Under the pieces are notes generated by a model. It had not been told where the DNA came from. It saw nothing but the letters and a program-made list of their open reading frames with translations, and did not search any database. The position numbers were made by a program, and so were the translations under genes. This document shows positions 45,430 through 55,960 of a stretch of DNA of 64,000 nt, piece by piece. How positions within the stretch are numbered: the stretch's first letter is position 1; each line of letters begins with the position of its first letter. This DNA comes from Elymus sibiricus (Eukaryota; Streptophyta; Magnoliopsida; Poales; Poaceae): contig CM077676.1 of the NCBI GenBank assembly GCA_039707655.1, positions 433,419,379 through 433,483,378 on the forward strand, given 5' to 3'.

Positions 45430-46308
45430 CTTAGGCGAAAGCTGGTCCACAGCCAAGCGCCCGAGTGAGAGGAACGCTCGTCACTCGGAGTCGTTTTTAA
45501 CTTAGGCGAAAGCTGGTTCGCAGCTAAGCCCCCGAGTGAGAGGGACGCTCGTCACTCGGAGTCGTTTTTAACTTAGGCGAAAGCTGGTTCGCAGCTAAGT
45601 CCCGAGTGAGAGGGACGCTCGTCACTCGGAGTCATTTTTAACTTAGGCGAAAGCTGGTTCGTAGCTAAGCCCCCGAGTGAGAGGAACGCTCGTCACTCGG
45701 AGTCGTTTTTTACTTAGGCGAAAGCTGGTTCGCAGCTAAGCCCCCGAGTGAGAGGGACGCTCGTCACTCGGAGTCATTTTTTACTTAGGCGAAAGCTGGT
45801 TTGGAGCTAAGCCCCCGAGTGAGAGGGACGCTCGTCACTCGGAGTCGTTTTTTACTTAGGCGAAAGCTGGTTCGCAGCTAAGCCCCCGAGTGAGAGGGAC
45901 GCTCGTCACTCAGAGTCCTTTTTAACTTAGGCGAAAGCTTGTTCGCAGCTAAGCCCCCGAGTGAGAGGGACGCTCCTCACTCGGAGTCATTTTTTACTTA
46001 GGCGAAAGCTGGTTCGCAGCTAAGCCCCCGAGTGAGAGGGACGCTCGTCACTCGGAGTCATTTTTTACTTAGGCGAAAGCTGGTTCGCAGCTAAGCCCCC
46101 GAGTGAGAGGGATGCTCATCACTCAGAGTCATTTTTTACTTAGGCGAAAGCTGGTTCGCAGCTAAGCCCCCGAGTGAGAGGGATGCTCGTCACTCGGAGT
46201 CATTTTTTACTTAGGCAAAAGCTGGTTCGCAGCTAAGCCCCCGAGTGAGAGGGACGCTTGTTACTCGGAGTCGTTTTTAACTTAGGCGAAAGCTGGTTCG
46301 CAGCTAAG
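45430..46308. repeat. 71-bp tandem array, 12 full copies plus a partial copy
   Basis: Unit CTTAGGCGAAAGCTGGTTCG - CAGCTAAGCCCCCGAGTGAG - AGGGACGCTCGTCACTCGGA - GTCGTTTTTAA. Starts at 45430, 45501, 45572, 45642, 45713, 45784, 45855, 45926, 45997, 46068, 46139, 46210 and 46281, so spacing is 71 (once 70). Copies are nearly identical. It lies between the antisense gene's 3' end and the integrase 3' end of the Tat element. Confidence 0.97.
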
Positions 46309-46434
46309 TTGAAGGGCGTACACCCACTGGGGACGCAAGCCAGAGAATGCATACGAGCGAACTCTATGTAGTGCTGAAAAAGTCATGCTTTTATTCATCG
46401 AACATCACTCGAGTGCTTTTATTACATCTCAATA

Positions 46435-47052
46435 TCAAGTATAAAATTGCCGAAGCAGGTTGGCATTCCAAGCGCGGGGCTCGTCTACTTGCTTCAGAAG
46501 GTTGTATAGGCAGTATGCCCCATTATGCAGAACCTTTGACACGATAAAAGGACCTTCCCACACAGGAGCAAGCTTGTGAGGTCACTGCTGATCCACTCGG
46601 AGCACAAGATCTCCTTCCTGAAAGGCCCGACCCCTGATGTGTCTGTCATGAAAATGTCGTAGGTCTTGCTGATAAGTGGTTGAATGGATGAGAGCCATGT
46701 CCCTTTCCTCCTCCAAGAGATCAATGGCATTCTGCCGCGCTTGTTCTGCTTCAGCTTCGTAGTATAGTTCCACTCGGGGTGAACTGTGGAGCAGGTCACT
46801 CGGCAGGACAGCTTCAGCTCCGTACACCATGAAGAAGGAAGTGCGATTGGTAGACCGATTGGGGGTCATCCTCAGGCCCCACAGAGTAGACGGCAATTCA
46901 GTGACCCAGGCTCCGGCCGCATGCTCCAAATCACGCATGAATCGAGGCTTAAACCCTTGAAGGATCAGTCCATTCGCCCTCTCAGCTTGTCCATTCGACC
47001 GTGGGTGAGCCACGGATGCATAGTCGACCCGGGTGCCTTGGGTGGCACAGAA
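46435..47052 (-). pseudogene. Tat integrase, C-terminal part
   Basis: Continues the integrase after removal of the solo LTR: TQGTRVDYASVAHPRSNGQAE carries the catalytic Glu, followed by WVTELPSTLWGLRMTPNRST and YGAEAVLPSDL. A TGA at 46582-46584 (after VLRVDQQ) interrupts it. The remaining PHKLAPVWEGPFIVSKVLHN tail, typical of gypsy integrases, runs to TGA at 46435-46437. Confidence 0.88.
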
Positions 47053-48565
47053 GGATGACCCACAAGTATAGGGGATCAATCATAGTCCTTTCGATAAGTA
47101 AGAGTGTCGAACCCAACGAGGAGCAGAAGGAAATGACAAGCGGTTTTCAGCAAGGTATTTCTGCAAGCACTGAAATTATCAGTAACGAGTAGTTTGATAG
47201 CAAGATATTTTGTAACAAGTGACAAGTAGCAATAGTAACAAAGAGTGCAGCAAGGTGGCCCAATCCTTTTTATAGCAAAGGACAAGCCGGAACGATCTCT
47301 TATAATAAGCAAAGCGTTCTCGAGGACACATGGGAATTTCATCTAGTCACTTTCATCATGTTGGTTTGATTCGCGTTCGCTACTTTGATAATTTGATATG
47401 TGGGTGGACCGGTGCTTGGGTGCTGCTCTTACTTGAACAAGCCTCCCACTTATGATTACCCCCTCTCGCAAGCATCCGCAACTATGAAAGAAGAATTAAG
47501 ATAATTCTAACCACAGCATTAAACATATGGATCCAAATCAGCCCCTTACGGAATAGCGCATAAACTAGGGTTTAAGTTGCTGTCACTCTAGCAACCCATC
47601 ATCTAATTATTACTCCACAATGCATTCCCTTAGGCCCAAAGATGGTGAAGTGTCATGTAGTCGACGTTCACATGACACCACTAAGAGAATCAACAACATA
47701 CATATCATCAAAATATTGAACGAATACCAAATTCACATGATTACTTATGACAAGACTTCTCCCATGTCCTCAAGAACAAAAGTAACTACTCACAAATCAT
47801 CTTCATGCCCAAGATCAGAGGGGTATTGAATAGCATATTAGATCTGAACATATAATCTTCCACCAAATAAACCAACTAGCATCAACTACAAGATGTAATC
47901 AACACTACTAGCAACCCACAGGTACCAATCTGAGGTTTTGAGACAAAGATTGAATACAAGAGATGAACTAGGGTTTGAGATGAGATGGTGCTATTGAAGA
48001 TGTTGATGAAGATTGGTCCTCCCACGATGAGAAGATCGTTGGTGATGATGATGGCTTCGATTTCCCCCTCCCGGAGGGAAGTATCCCCGGCAGAATCGCT
48101 CCGCCGGAGAGCAAAAGTGCTCCTGCCCAAGTTCCGCCTCGAGACGGTAGCGCACCGTCCCAAAAGTATTCTCCTGATTTTTTCTAGGGCAAATGGGCTT
48201 GTATACCAGAAAATGGGGGCCAGAGGCTGGACAGGGGCCCCACGAGCCACCAGGGCGCGCCTGGGGGGCGCCCTGGTGCCTCGTGGGCACCTGGGTGGCC
48301 CCCTCTGGTACTTCTTGCTTCCAGTATTTTTTATTTATTCCAAAATAAATCTCCGTGAAATTTCAGCTCATTTGGAGATGTGCAGAATAGGTATCTCTGA
48401 CATAACTTTTTCAGGTCCAGAATTCCAGCTGCCCGCAATCTCCCTCCTTGTGTAAATCTTGCATATTAAGAGAGAAAAGGCATTAGAATTGCTCTACAAA
48501 GTGTTATATTGATTAAAAACACTATAAATAATAGTAGCAAAACATGATGCAAAATGGACGTATCA
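47053..48565 (-). mobile_element. Athila-type solo LTR (E1 family) inside Tat integrase
   Basis: 1513 bp, TSD CAGAA on both sides (47048-47052, 48566-48570). On the minus strand it starts TGATACGTCCATTTTG and matches the E1 LTR throughout. The other end reads GGATGACCC where TGATGACCC is expected. It keeps the segment lost from E1's 3' LTR and contains the GC stem-loop at 48238-48288. Product of LTR-LTR recombination. Confidence 0.93.
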
Positions 48566-48570
48566 CAGAA

Positions 48571-49008
48571 CGCTCTGAACTCTTCTGAGTCAAAGTTTGA
48601 ACCGTTGTCGTTAATGATGCTGTGGGGCACGCCACATCTGAAGACTATCTCTTTCATAAATTTGATCGCTGTATGAGAGTCTAGCTTCTTGATGGGTTTG
48701 GCTTCAATCCACTTAGTGAACTTGTCGACTGCAACCAGCAAGTGGGTGAATCCACTCGCCCCCGTTCGAAGGGGCCCCTCCATGTCGAGTCCCGAGACTG
48801 CAAACGACCAGACGAGTGGGATCGTCTTTAGAGCAGACGCAGTCTTGTGTGATAAGTTTGCATAGAACTGACAACCAGCGCGGTGTTGGACTATCTCCTG
48901 GGCAGCTTCATTGGCGCGTGGCCAGAAGAAGCCGGCTCGGTAAGCTTTAGCCACGATCGTCCGAGAGGACGCGTGGTGTCCACAAGTCCCCGAGTGAATC
49001 TCCTCCAA
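48571..49008 (-). pseudogene. Tat integrase, N-terminal and core part
   Basis: The zinc region reads EIHSGTCGHHASSRTIVAKA...VQHRAGCQFY. The first Cys of the usual CxxC is Arg (codon CGC). Core: D in VSGLDMEGPLR, FTKWIEAKPIKK, then D in IINDNGSNFDSEEF. The reading frame stops abruptly at the solo LTR and continues in frame at 47052. A stop lies just upstream (49012-49017). Confidence 0.9.
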
Positions 49009-49014
49009 GATCAG

Positions 49015-49728
49015 TCAACCTTCCTCCGGAGAGGTGCAGCGCTGAGTCACACCGGCGACGCTCTTTCTGTACAGCTGGTCGCCCATCACAGTAAAGGCCT
49101 TGGACCTGCGACCAATCTGGCGGGCCTCGACTTCATCCTTCGGAAGCTCCTGCCTGAACAGGTACGCGATGTACGGCACCGTCCAGTCGGGCGTGATTGC
49201 CAGGACCTCCACGACCAAGTCAATGACTGCTGGGACCTCGATTTCAGTCGAATCGGAGGGACCGACCACTTGCGTGGGCTCTTCGGTGAAGGGATCTTCT
49301 TTCACCGTTGGGGAACGCAAATGCTCCAGGAACACGTTGCTGGGGATAGGTTTCCGAGTGGACTCGATCTTTGCAAGATCGTCTGCCACTTGATTCTTGG
49401 CTCGGGGGATGTGATGGAGCTCCAGTCCCTCAAATTTCTTCTCCAGCTTTCTCACCGCGCTGCAATATCCTGTCATAGCAGGGCTTCTGATGTCCCACTC
49501 CTTCATTACTTGATTCACAACCAGATCCGAGTCTCCGTAGACCATCAGACGTCGGACGCCGAGTGAGATGGCCATACGTAGACCATAAAGGAGTGCTTCA
49601 TACTCGGCCTGATTGTTGGAGGAATCGAAGTGAATCTGCAGAACATAACTGAGTCGATCGCCCTTCGGAGACACCAACACAACTCCGGCCCCTGAACCAT
49701 TCAGCATCTTGGAACCATCAAAGAACAT
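49015..49728 (-). pseudogene. Tat second RNase H domain (archaeal-type)
   Basis: TMFFDGSKMLNGSGAGVVLV (first Asp), SSNNQAEYEALLYGLRMAIS (Glu), VYGDSDLVVNQVMKEW (Asp) and a later Asp in AKNQVADDLAKI make an RNase HI-type catalytic set. It lies between the first RNase H and the integrase, as in Tat-lineage elements with dual RNase H. The frame is linked to the upstream RT with a stop at 49765 and to integrase with a stop at ~49012. Confidence 0.9.
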
Positions 49729-49764
49729 GGTCCAGTGTTCCGGGTGACTCTGAATCGGCTGCTG

Positions 49765-51102
49765 TTATTCTGTCCATTCGGCTAGGAAATAAGCCAATGC
49801 TTGGGACTTGATCGCTTTTTTCGCCTCGAACTTGATGTCCAGGGGCAGGAGCTCGATAGCCCACTTCGCCACTCGAGCAGTCGCATACCGATTGTTCATT
49901 ATCTCAGATAGTGGGGCGTCGCTAACGACTGACACGATGTGCTCTTGGAAGTAATGGGCTACTTTCTTCGCAGTCAGGTAGATGCCATAGATGAGCTTCT
50001 GATAATGAGGATACCTCTGCTTGGACGGAGTCAGAACTTCAGAAATGTAATAGACTGGGCGCTGAACTTTGTAAGCTTTGCCCTCTTCTTCTCGCTCGAC
50101 GGTGAGGACGGTGCTGACAACCTGACCAGTGGCCGCAATGTACAAGAGCAATGGCTGATTGCTGTTTGGAGCGGCGAGCACCGGCTGGGTGGAAAGCAGG
50201 GCTTTGAGCTCAACAAATGCTGCTTGTGCTTCAGCAGTCCACTCGAACGAATCAGACTTCTTCATCAATCGGTATAGGGGTAGTGCCTTCTCACCGAGGC
50301 GGGAGATGAATCGGCTCAGAGCTGCGAGGCAACCCGTGAGCTTCTGTACATCATGAAGCCGTTCTGGACATTTCATTCGTACTATTGCACCGATCTTCTC
50401 AGGATTGGCATCTATCCCTCGTTCGGAAACGAGGAATCCAAGTAACTTGCCTCCTGGCACTCCGAAAGTGCATTTTGCTGGATTCAGGTTAATATCATAC
50501 CTCCGCAGATTTGCGAAAGTCTCAGCTCGGTCAGCCAGCAGGTCGGAACCTTTTCTGGACTTGACCACTATGTCATCCATGTATGCCTCGATGTTCCGAC
50601 TGATCTGTGTATGTAAACACTTTTGGACCATGTGCATGAAACTGGCACCGGCATTCTTGAGACCGAATGGCATGGTGATATAGCAGAAGCACCTGAATGG
50701 GGTGATAAAAGCTGTTTTTATTTCATCTGGCCCATACAGTCGGATCTGGTGGTACCCGGAGTACGCATCCAGAAAAGACAGTCGTTTGTACCCCACAGTG
50801 GAATCTACAATCTGATCTATACAGGGTAGCGGGAAATGATCCTTGGGACAGACCCGATTGATGTGCTTGAAATTGATGGACATCCGAAGAGACTTGTCTT
50901 TCTTAGGAACCATGACGACGTTGGCGAGCCACTCGGAGTGGTACACCTCACGGATGAACTCGGCTGCCAGGAGCCGAGCAACTTCTTCGCCGATGGCTTT
51001 CCTCTTCTGTGCAGCGGAACGACGAAGATGTTCCTTCACAGGTTTTGCTTTCGGGTCGACACGCAAACGGTGCTCTGCCAGCTCCCTGGGTACACCCGAC
51101 AT
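49765..51102 (-). pseudogene. Tat reverse transcriptase and first RNase H
   Basis: RT contains SEWLANVVMVPKKDKSLRMS, FLDAYSGYHQI, MPFGLKNAGASFMHM and the active-site YMDD (50572-50583). The connection/RNase H region (LLYIAATGQVVSTVL, VYYISEVLTPSKQRYPHYQK) lacks the first catalytic Asp seen in active RNase H and looks degenerate, as expected where a second RNase H has taken over. The frame is open from 51102 to TAA at 49765. Confidence 0.93.
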
Positions 51103-51486
51103 GTTGGATGGCTTCCATGCGAAGATGTCCCAGTTCTCACGAAGGAACTGGATGAGCGCGGCTTCCTATTTGCTGTCGAGTGTCGTCGAGATGTTGGTGG
51201 GTGCGGCATTGGGATCCTCCGGATGAATGTACACAGGCTTCGTCTCACCGGCCGACTGGAACGCAGACTCTGCAGCTGGTTTCTTGCAGCGTAGCAGATC
51301 ACTCAGATCAGCGTTTTTCTTGTATTCTTCCAACTCCACCATACCCATCTTCTCATCAGCAATCTTGGACCCTTGCTGCAAACACTCTTCCGCGCGCTGC
51401 CTATTGCCAGTGACTGTGATCACGCCTTTGGGGCCGGGCATCTTCAACTTAAGGTACACGTAACAGGGGCGGGCCATGAAGCATGC
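51103..51486 (-). pseudogene. Tat protease-RT linker with stops
   Basis: In the same frame, between TAA (51487-51489, where a Tyr codon is expected after GRPA) and TAG (~51163) lies MARPCYVYLKLKMPGPKGVI and a linker with TKPVYIHPEDPNAA. It joins protease to RT in the polyprotein. Confidence 0.85.
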
Positions 51487-52917
51487 TTAGGCTGGCCGAC
51501 CAAGGATGGCATGATAGGCGCTGCGAAAATCGACCACTTCGAAGGTCAGCCTTTCCTTCCTGAAGTTCTTTTCGTCTCCAAAGACCACATCCAGGGTGAT
51601 CTGCCCGAGTGACTTTGCTTTCTTGCCAGGGATCGCTCCGTGGAATTGCATGCTGCTCTCGCTCAGACGGGACATCGGAATGCCCATCCCCTTCAGGGTC
51701 TCAGCATAGACTATATTCAGGCCACTTCCACCGCCCATGAGGACCTTACTCAACCGAACACCTCCCACGACAGGATCGACCACTAGCGCCTGCCGCTTAG
51801 GTGCGGCAATGTAGGCCGGGTGGTCCGACTGATCAAAGGTGATCGGAGTCTTCGACCAGTTCAGAAATTTTGTCGTCGCCGGCATGGCCATGTTTACTTC
51901 CCGGTTGATGACTTTCAGTCGGCTCTTGCTCTCAACATCAGCAAAGATCACCAAAGTCGCGTCGACACTAGGATAAGCTTCATTTTTGTCTTCGTCATCA
52001 ACATCGTCTAGACTTTTTTCACTCGACTGGCTCTCCCGGAACTGTTGTATCAACAACCTGCACTGTCGAGTGGTATGCTTGGGCAATATCAGATTGCCCT
52101 CTTCATCTTTTTTGGTATGAATGTGGCACGGCAAATCAAGGACATCCTGGCCCGACTGATAATTCTTTTTCCTCTGGATCCACTTTTCTTTAGCTTTCCC
52201 TTGGTTTTTGGCTTGTCCGGCCAAAGCAGCGGCCTCGGCCTCAGCCGACCCGTCAACCTTGCGCTTCGGCTTCCGACTGGGGTTGTTGTTTCCAGGACTG
52301 GGCTCACTAGCCTTTCCCTTACCGTTACGGAGACGGTCTTCCTCTTCTCCGTTTGCGTACCGAGTGGCGATCTCCATCATTCGGCTCATGGTCAAGGATC
52401 CCGACCGACCGAATTTCAGGATGAGCTCTCGATATCTGACTCCTGCCTTGAAGGTGCAAATGGCTTGGTGTTCAGTGACGTTCTCAACCACATGATGCAA
52501 GGTTGTCCAACGCTGAATGTACTCCCTGAAGGTTTCATTCGGCTTCTGCACACAATGCTGCAACTCAGTCAAACCGGCAGGGCGTTTGCACGTGCCTTCG
52601 AATGTTTTGATGAACACTCGAGCCAGATCTTCCCAGCAGTAGATGCTAGCCGGAGTGAGTTGGTTGAGCCAGGCTCGGGCTGACCCTTCCAGCATCAAAG
52701 GCAAGTGCTTCATAGCCACATAATCGTTACCTCCTCCAATCTGAACATCCACTCGGTAATCTTCTAGCCATGTTTCCAGCTTGGACTCACCGGTGAATTT
52801 ACTCACTCCAGCCGCCAATCTGAAGTTAGGTGGAATCTCGGCGGCCCTGATCGCTCTGCTGAAACACTCGGGCCCAGAGACGAAGGCTCCACTTCCACTC
52901 GGATGATCTCTGTCCAA
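51487..52917 (-). pseudogene. Tat gag core and protease (active-site Asp lost)
   Basis: Gag core: RLAAGVSKFTGESKLETWLE, LMLEGSARAWLNQL, WEDLARVFIKTFEGTCKRP, ELQHCVQKPNETFREYIQRW, the usual gypsy gag pattern. A Lys-rich linker with KHTTRQCRLL follows, then protease: DPVVGGVRLSKVLMGGGSGL. The expected catalytic sequence is M-D-G-G-S, and here the Asp codon is GGC (plus 51733-51735). It ends HAILGRPA and TAA. The upstream open limit is a TTG, not a true start. Gag continues upstream in another frame because of a 1-base deletion near 53083. Confidence 0.9.
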
Positions 52918-53082
52918 GCTCTCTCTGAGAGCTCTGCCTCTGTCAACCAGGTTCTGAGCGAGTATGGATCTCGTGTTGAACTGTGGGTCGCGGAGGTCGA
53001 CTGGTTCTCTCTGGCGATAACCGTCACCATGGCGAGGAGGGCTGACCCTCCGATCATTGTCGTAAGGACGTCTGGCATCGTA

Positions 53083-54233
53083 CGGCCGGGCGCGTATGAG
53101 CCATCCCGCGGAGGGGGCGTCGGCATACGGCGACGATCATCCTGACGCCGCAGAGGCGACTACTGACCGCGACCCTGCTCCAAGTACTGATCTCGGTGGT
53201 GGCCTTGGTCATTTCGCCGCTGAGGCGAGTGTCTGTTTCTTCTCGGGGTCACCGGGCTGTGGGCCGACTGGACAATGTCTGCTCTGACGGATCTGTTGTG
53301 AATCCTATTGCGCGACTGGGACACCGCTGAATTCTGCTCTTCAGCCGCCTTGAGTAAGGCCCGGATCTGCCATATACCCTCTCCTGCCTCGGATCGAGAT
53401 GGCTGAATGGAATCTGCTATCCGAGTGGCCGCCGCCAAATTCTGAACGGGGGTGCGAAATACCTGGTAATTCTGCTGCGGGTCATTCGAGAACAACTGCC
53501 GCTGCCGATGACTGGAACTGGGCTGATGCTGTCGGTGAGCACGATCGTCGAGTGACTTCTGGAGCGCCTCCAGACGATTGCGCTTAGCCAAATTGGCCTG
53601 GCGTGCGGCCTCCAAAGCCTGAGCCTCGGGAGTCGTCCCGACGATGGGCGTCCGGAGGGCCTACTCGTTTCTGCGCTGCAGCTCCTCCCTCTGCTGCCGA
53701 GTGAGAGGTTGGGGATAGTACTCGTCGTCGTGACGGTCTCCTCCGCCGTCGAGGTGGTCGTGCGACGGGCCACCGGCTCGTGCACCACCGCGGGCGTACC
53801 CAGGCGGACTGTGCGGGGAATCGGCCATCAGCACCTCCGCAGCAGGATCGCTGCTCTTGCACTCGGATAGGCTTTCCGAGTCCTCATGCAAGGAGGCGAA
53901 CGAATCGAGGATGGGCTCATCGGGCTCGATTGCCGCGACTTGCGGGGACGCAACCTCAAGGGCCACCGCGTGCTTGATCCACCGCTGAAGCCGTGAGCGT
54001 CTGGAACGCTTACGACGGCTGCTGGTGAAGTGAGGAGGCGCCGATTGATACGGTGTTGAAGGTTGTCGAAGAAGGACGCCGAAGGAACTCGCGCGGAAGT
54101 GTGCTGCGCCGCGGATGGGCAACGCCTTGACATCCAGCGGGGCTTCCTGAAGCCACGCCGAATCGTCAGCGACGAAACAAAGGACGCCAAAACGGATCTC
54201 GCCGCCGAGAGTCAGTCCGCCGCCGAAAACCAT
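53083..54233 (-). pseudogene. Tat gag N-terminal region (two stops and a frameshift)
   Basis: One frame from ~54233 down to ~53083 with TAG at 53661-53663 (after QRRNE) and TAG at 53160-53162 (after EQGRGQ), then a 1-base loss that shifts into the frame of the gag core. The N-terminal region is low-complexity: a basic RRKRSRRSRLQRW patch, acidic and Ser-rich stretches, and a Gln/Arg-rich section. Unstructured and poorly conserved, as is common upstream of gag in this lineage. The true start codon is uncertain. Confidence 0.7.
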
Positions 54234-54283
54234 GATGATGGTGGGAGAATCGCAACTACGCCAGAAGTCGCTAGACGCCTTGC

Positions 54284-54301
54284 CCCACGGTGGGTGCCAA
54301 C
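54284..54301 (-). other. Tat primer-binding site
   Basis: On the minus strand, right after the LTR: GT, then TGGCACCCACCGTGGG, the standard TGG-start PBS layout of grass gypsy elements. I do not assign the tRNA. Confidence 0.75.
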
Positions 54302-54878
54302 TGTCGTGGGTATAAGTCTGACAGTAGTGTATGGGGGTACGGATTAGAGGGCAGAGCCTAGCTACGGCGCAGTTGTTACACTCGGATTTACGAGTTCAGG
54401 CCCCTCGCGGTGGAGGTAATAGCCCTACGTCTCGTTGCTCTAGAGCTGTTGATTGAGTGTATGAATTACAGAAGATGCGAACCCTTGTCATGGAGCTGAG
54501 GGGTGGCTTATATAGAGTCCGCCAGGTCCCCATGAATGCCGCCATGACCAAGGTTTAAAGAGGGGCTTTAAGGGCGCCAGTTACTGATAACAGGCGCACT
54601 AACTACACTTGATGAGGGTGGACGCACGTCCTGACCGTTGCGTTCCTGGAGGGTCTCCTGGTCTTCTCTGACCGAGTGATGACAGGTACTCCGAGTGAAA
54701 TAAGCCGGTCGAGTGAAGTATTGTCTTCCGAGTGGTTTATTGGTTTCCGAGTGAACTTCAGGCTGTAGAACATCTGACTGCTGGTCCGGCCCTGGGGCCC
54801 AATATAAGGTGTATGGCATCCTAGGGTAGGGTCTGTAGGTCAGGCCTGTTACCCTATCCCTAATATATGCCCTCGTCA
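54302..54878 (-). repeat. Tat 5' LTR (577 bp)
   Basis: On the minus strand begins TGACGAGGGC and ends CCACGACA. Matches the split 3' LTR. TATA box at 54508-54515. Confidence 0.93.
54508..54515 (-). promoter_or_regulatory. TATA box of the Tat 5' LTR
   Basis: TATATAAG on the minus strand. In the other LTR the same site is where the Sukkula-type LTR inserted. Confidence 0.6.
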
Positions 54879-55199
54879 CCGTCAGCTACAATGCGCACTA
54901 AATGGGCCAGCCCAACCATGGTCCCTGTGCGTCGGATGCCTGTTTGACACTTAATGTGTCTGTTAGGAGATCCCCTCTTACACATACATGCATCACGAAG
55001 AGCCTTGCTAGTTGCTTGCCTCATAAAGGAGGTGCACACCAGGAGCTACCCATCGGCAGTGTTGTTGTTGGGGACCTCCTATTGGGCGCATAACGCGCTG
55101 CGAAGAAAGCGAGCGCGCATCCCTTGCTCCCCTCTACGCCCATCTGGGCCGGCCCATGTGCGGTCTGGGACGCTGTCTGTTTTTTATCCTTTTCTTTTT

Positions 55200-55960
55200 T
55201 TTCTCAATAATTCGGGATATCAAAAAGTTCTAAATTTCAAAAAAAGTTGCGAACTTTGAAAATAATAATCATGAATTCAGAAAAATGTTGATGATTACAA
55301 AAAAATGTTCGGAAATTCAAAAAATGTTCAGGGTTTAAGAGAATGTTCATGAATTTGTAAAAAATGTTCATGAATATAAAAAGTTTTCATGATTTATAAA
55401 ATGTTCAGGATTTCAAAAAAAATTCACGATTTCAAAAAATGTTCGCAAATTCCAAAGAATGTTCAATAATTTTTAGAAAATGTTCACGAATTTAAAAATG
55501 TTCATGATTACAATAAAATTGACCGTGAATTTAAAAAATGGTCACGTTTTCAAAAAAAATGTTAACGATTTTAGAGGATGTTCACGAATTTGTAAAGAAT
55601 GTTCACGAATTTAAAACATGTTCACGATTTCAAAAAATTGTTCGTGAATTTCTAAAAAATGTTCACGGTTTCAAAAACTGTTCATGATTTAAGAGAATGT
55701 TCATGAATTTGTAAATGAAAATTCATGACTTCAAAAAATGTTCATGAATTTTGAAAAAATTAATCATTTCAGTAAATGCTCACGAGTTTAAGAAATATTT
55801 CATGAATTAAAAATATTTTCGCAAATGAAAAAAACAAGAATACAAATGAAAAAAGAAAAACAGAAAAGAAAAAAAACATAAAAAGGAACAAAAAAGAAAA
55901 AGAAAAAACAAAAAATAAAAGAAAGAAAAGACCAAAAAAAATATAAAGAAAAACAGAAAA
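55200..55960. repeat. Degenerate TGTTCATGAATTT repeat block (right half)
   Basis: More than 20 variants of TTCAAAAAATGTTCATGAATT occur in succession, followed by an A-rich tract (55810-55960) and the inverted end. This is interior filler of the split TIR-type element, with no coding signal. Confidence 0.8.

Larger units (their letters stand above)
6664..54878 (-). mobile_element. Full-length Tat-lineage gypsy retrotransposon (minus strand), heavily nested
   Basis: Bounded by TSD CCGTC (6659-6663 and 54879-54883). On the minus strand the LTRs begin TGACGAGGGC and end CCACGACA. The order from the right is 5' LTR, PBS, gag, protease, RT, RNase H, a second RNase H, integrase, then a plus-strand antisense gene and the 3' LTR. 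The second RNase H, the antisense gene downstream of integrase, and tandem repeats in the 3' region are known traits of the Tat lineage (Retand, RIRE2 and Grande relatives). Removing the four insertions gives an element of about 13.2 kb. All gag-pol parts lie in one frame apart from a 1-base deletion near 53083, but stops make it non-functional. Confidence 0.9.

Noticed and set aside
48883..49566. 227-codon plus-strand frame over the Tat integrase and RNase H
   Set aside because: Antisense shadow of well-identified minus-strand domains. Not part of the antisense gene, which lies elsewhere.
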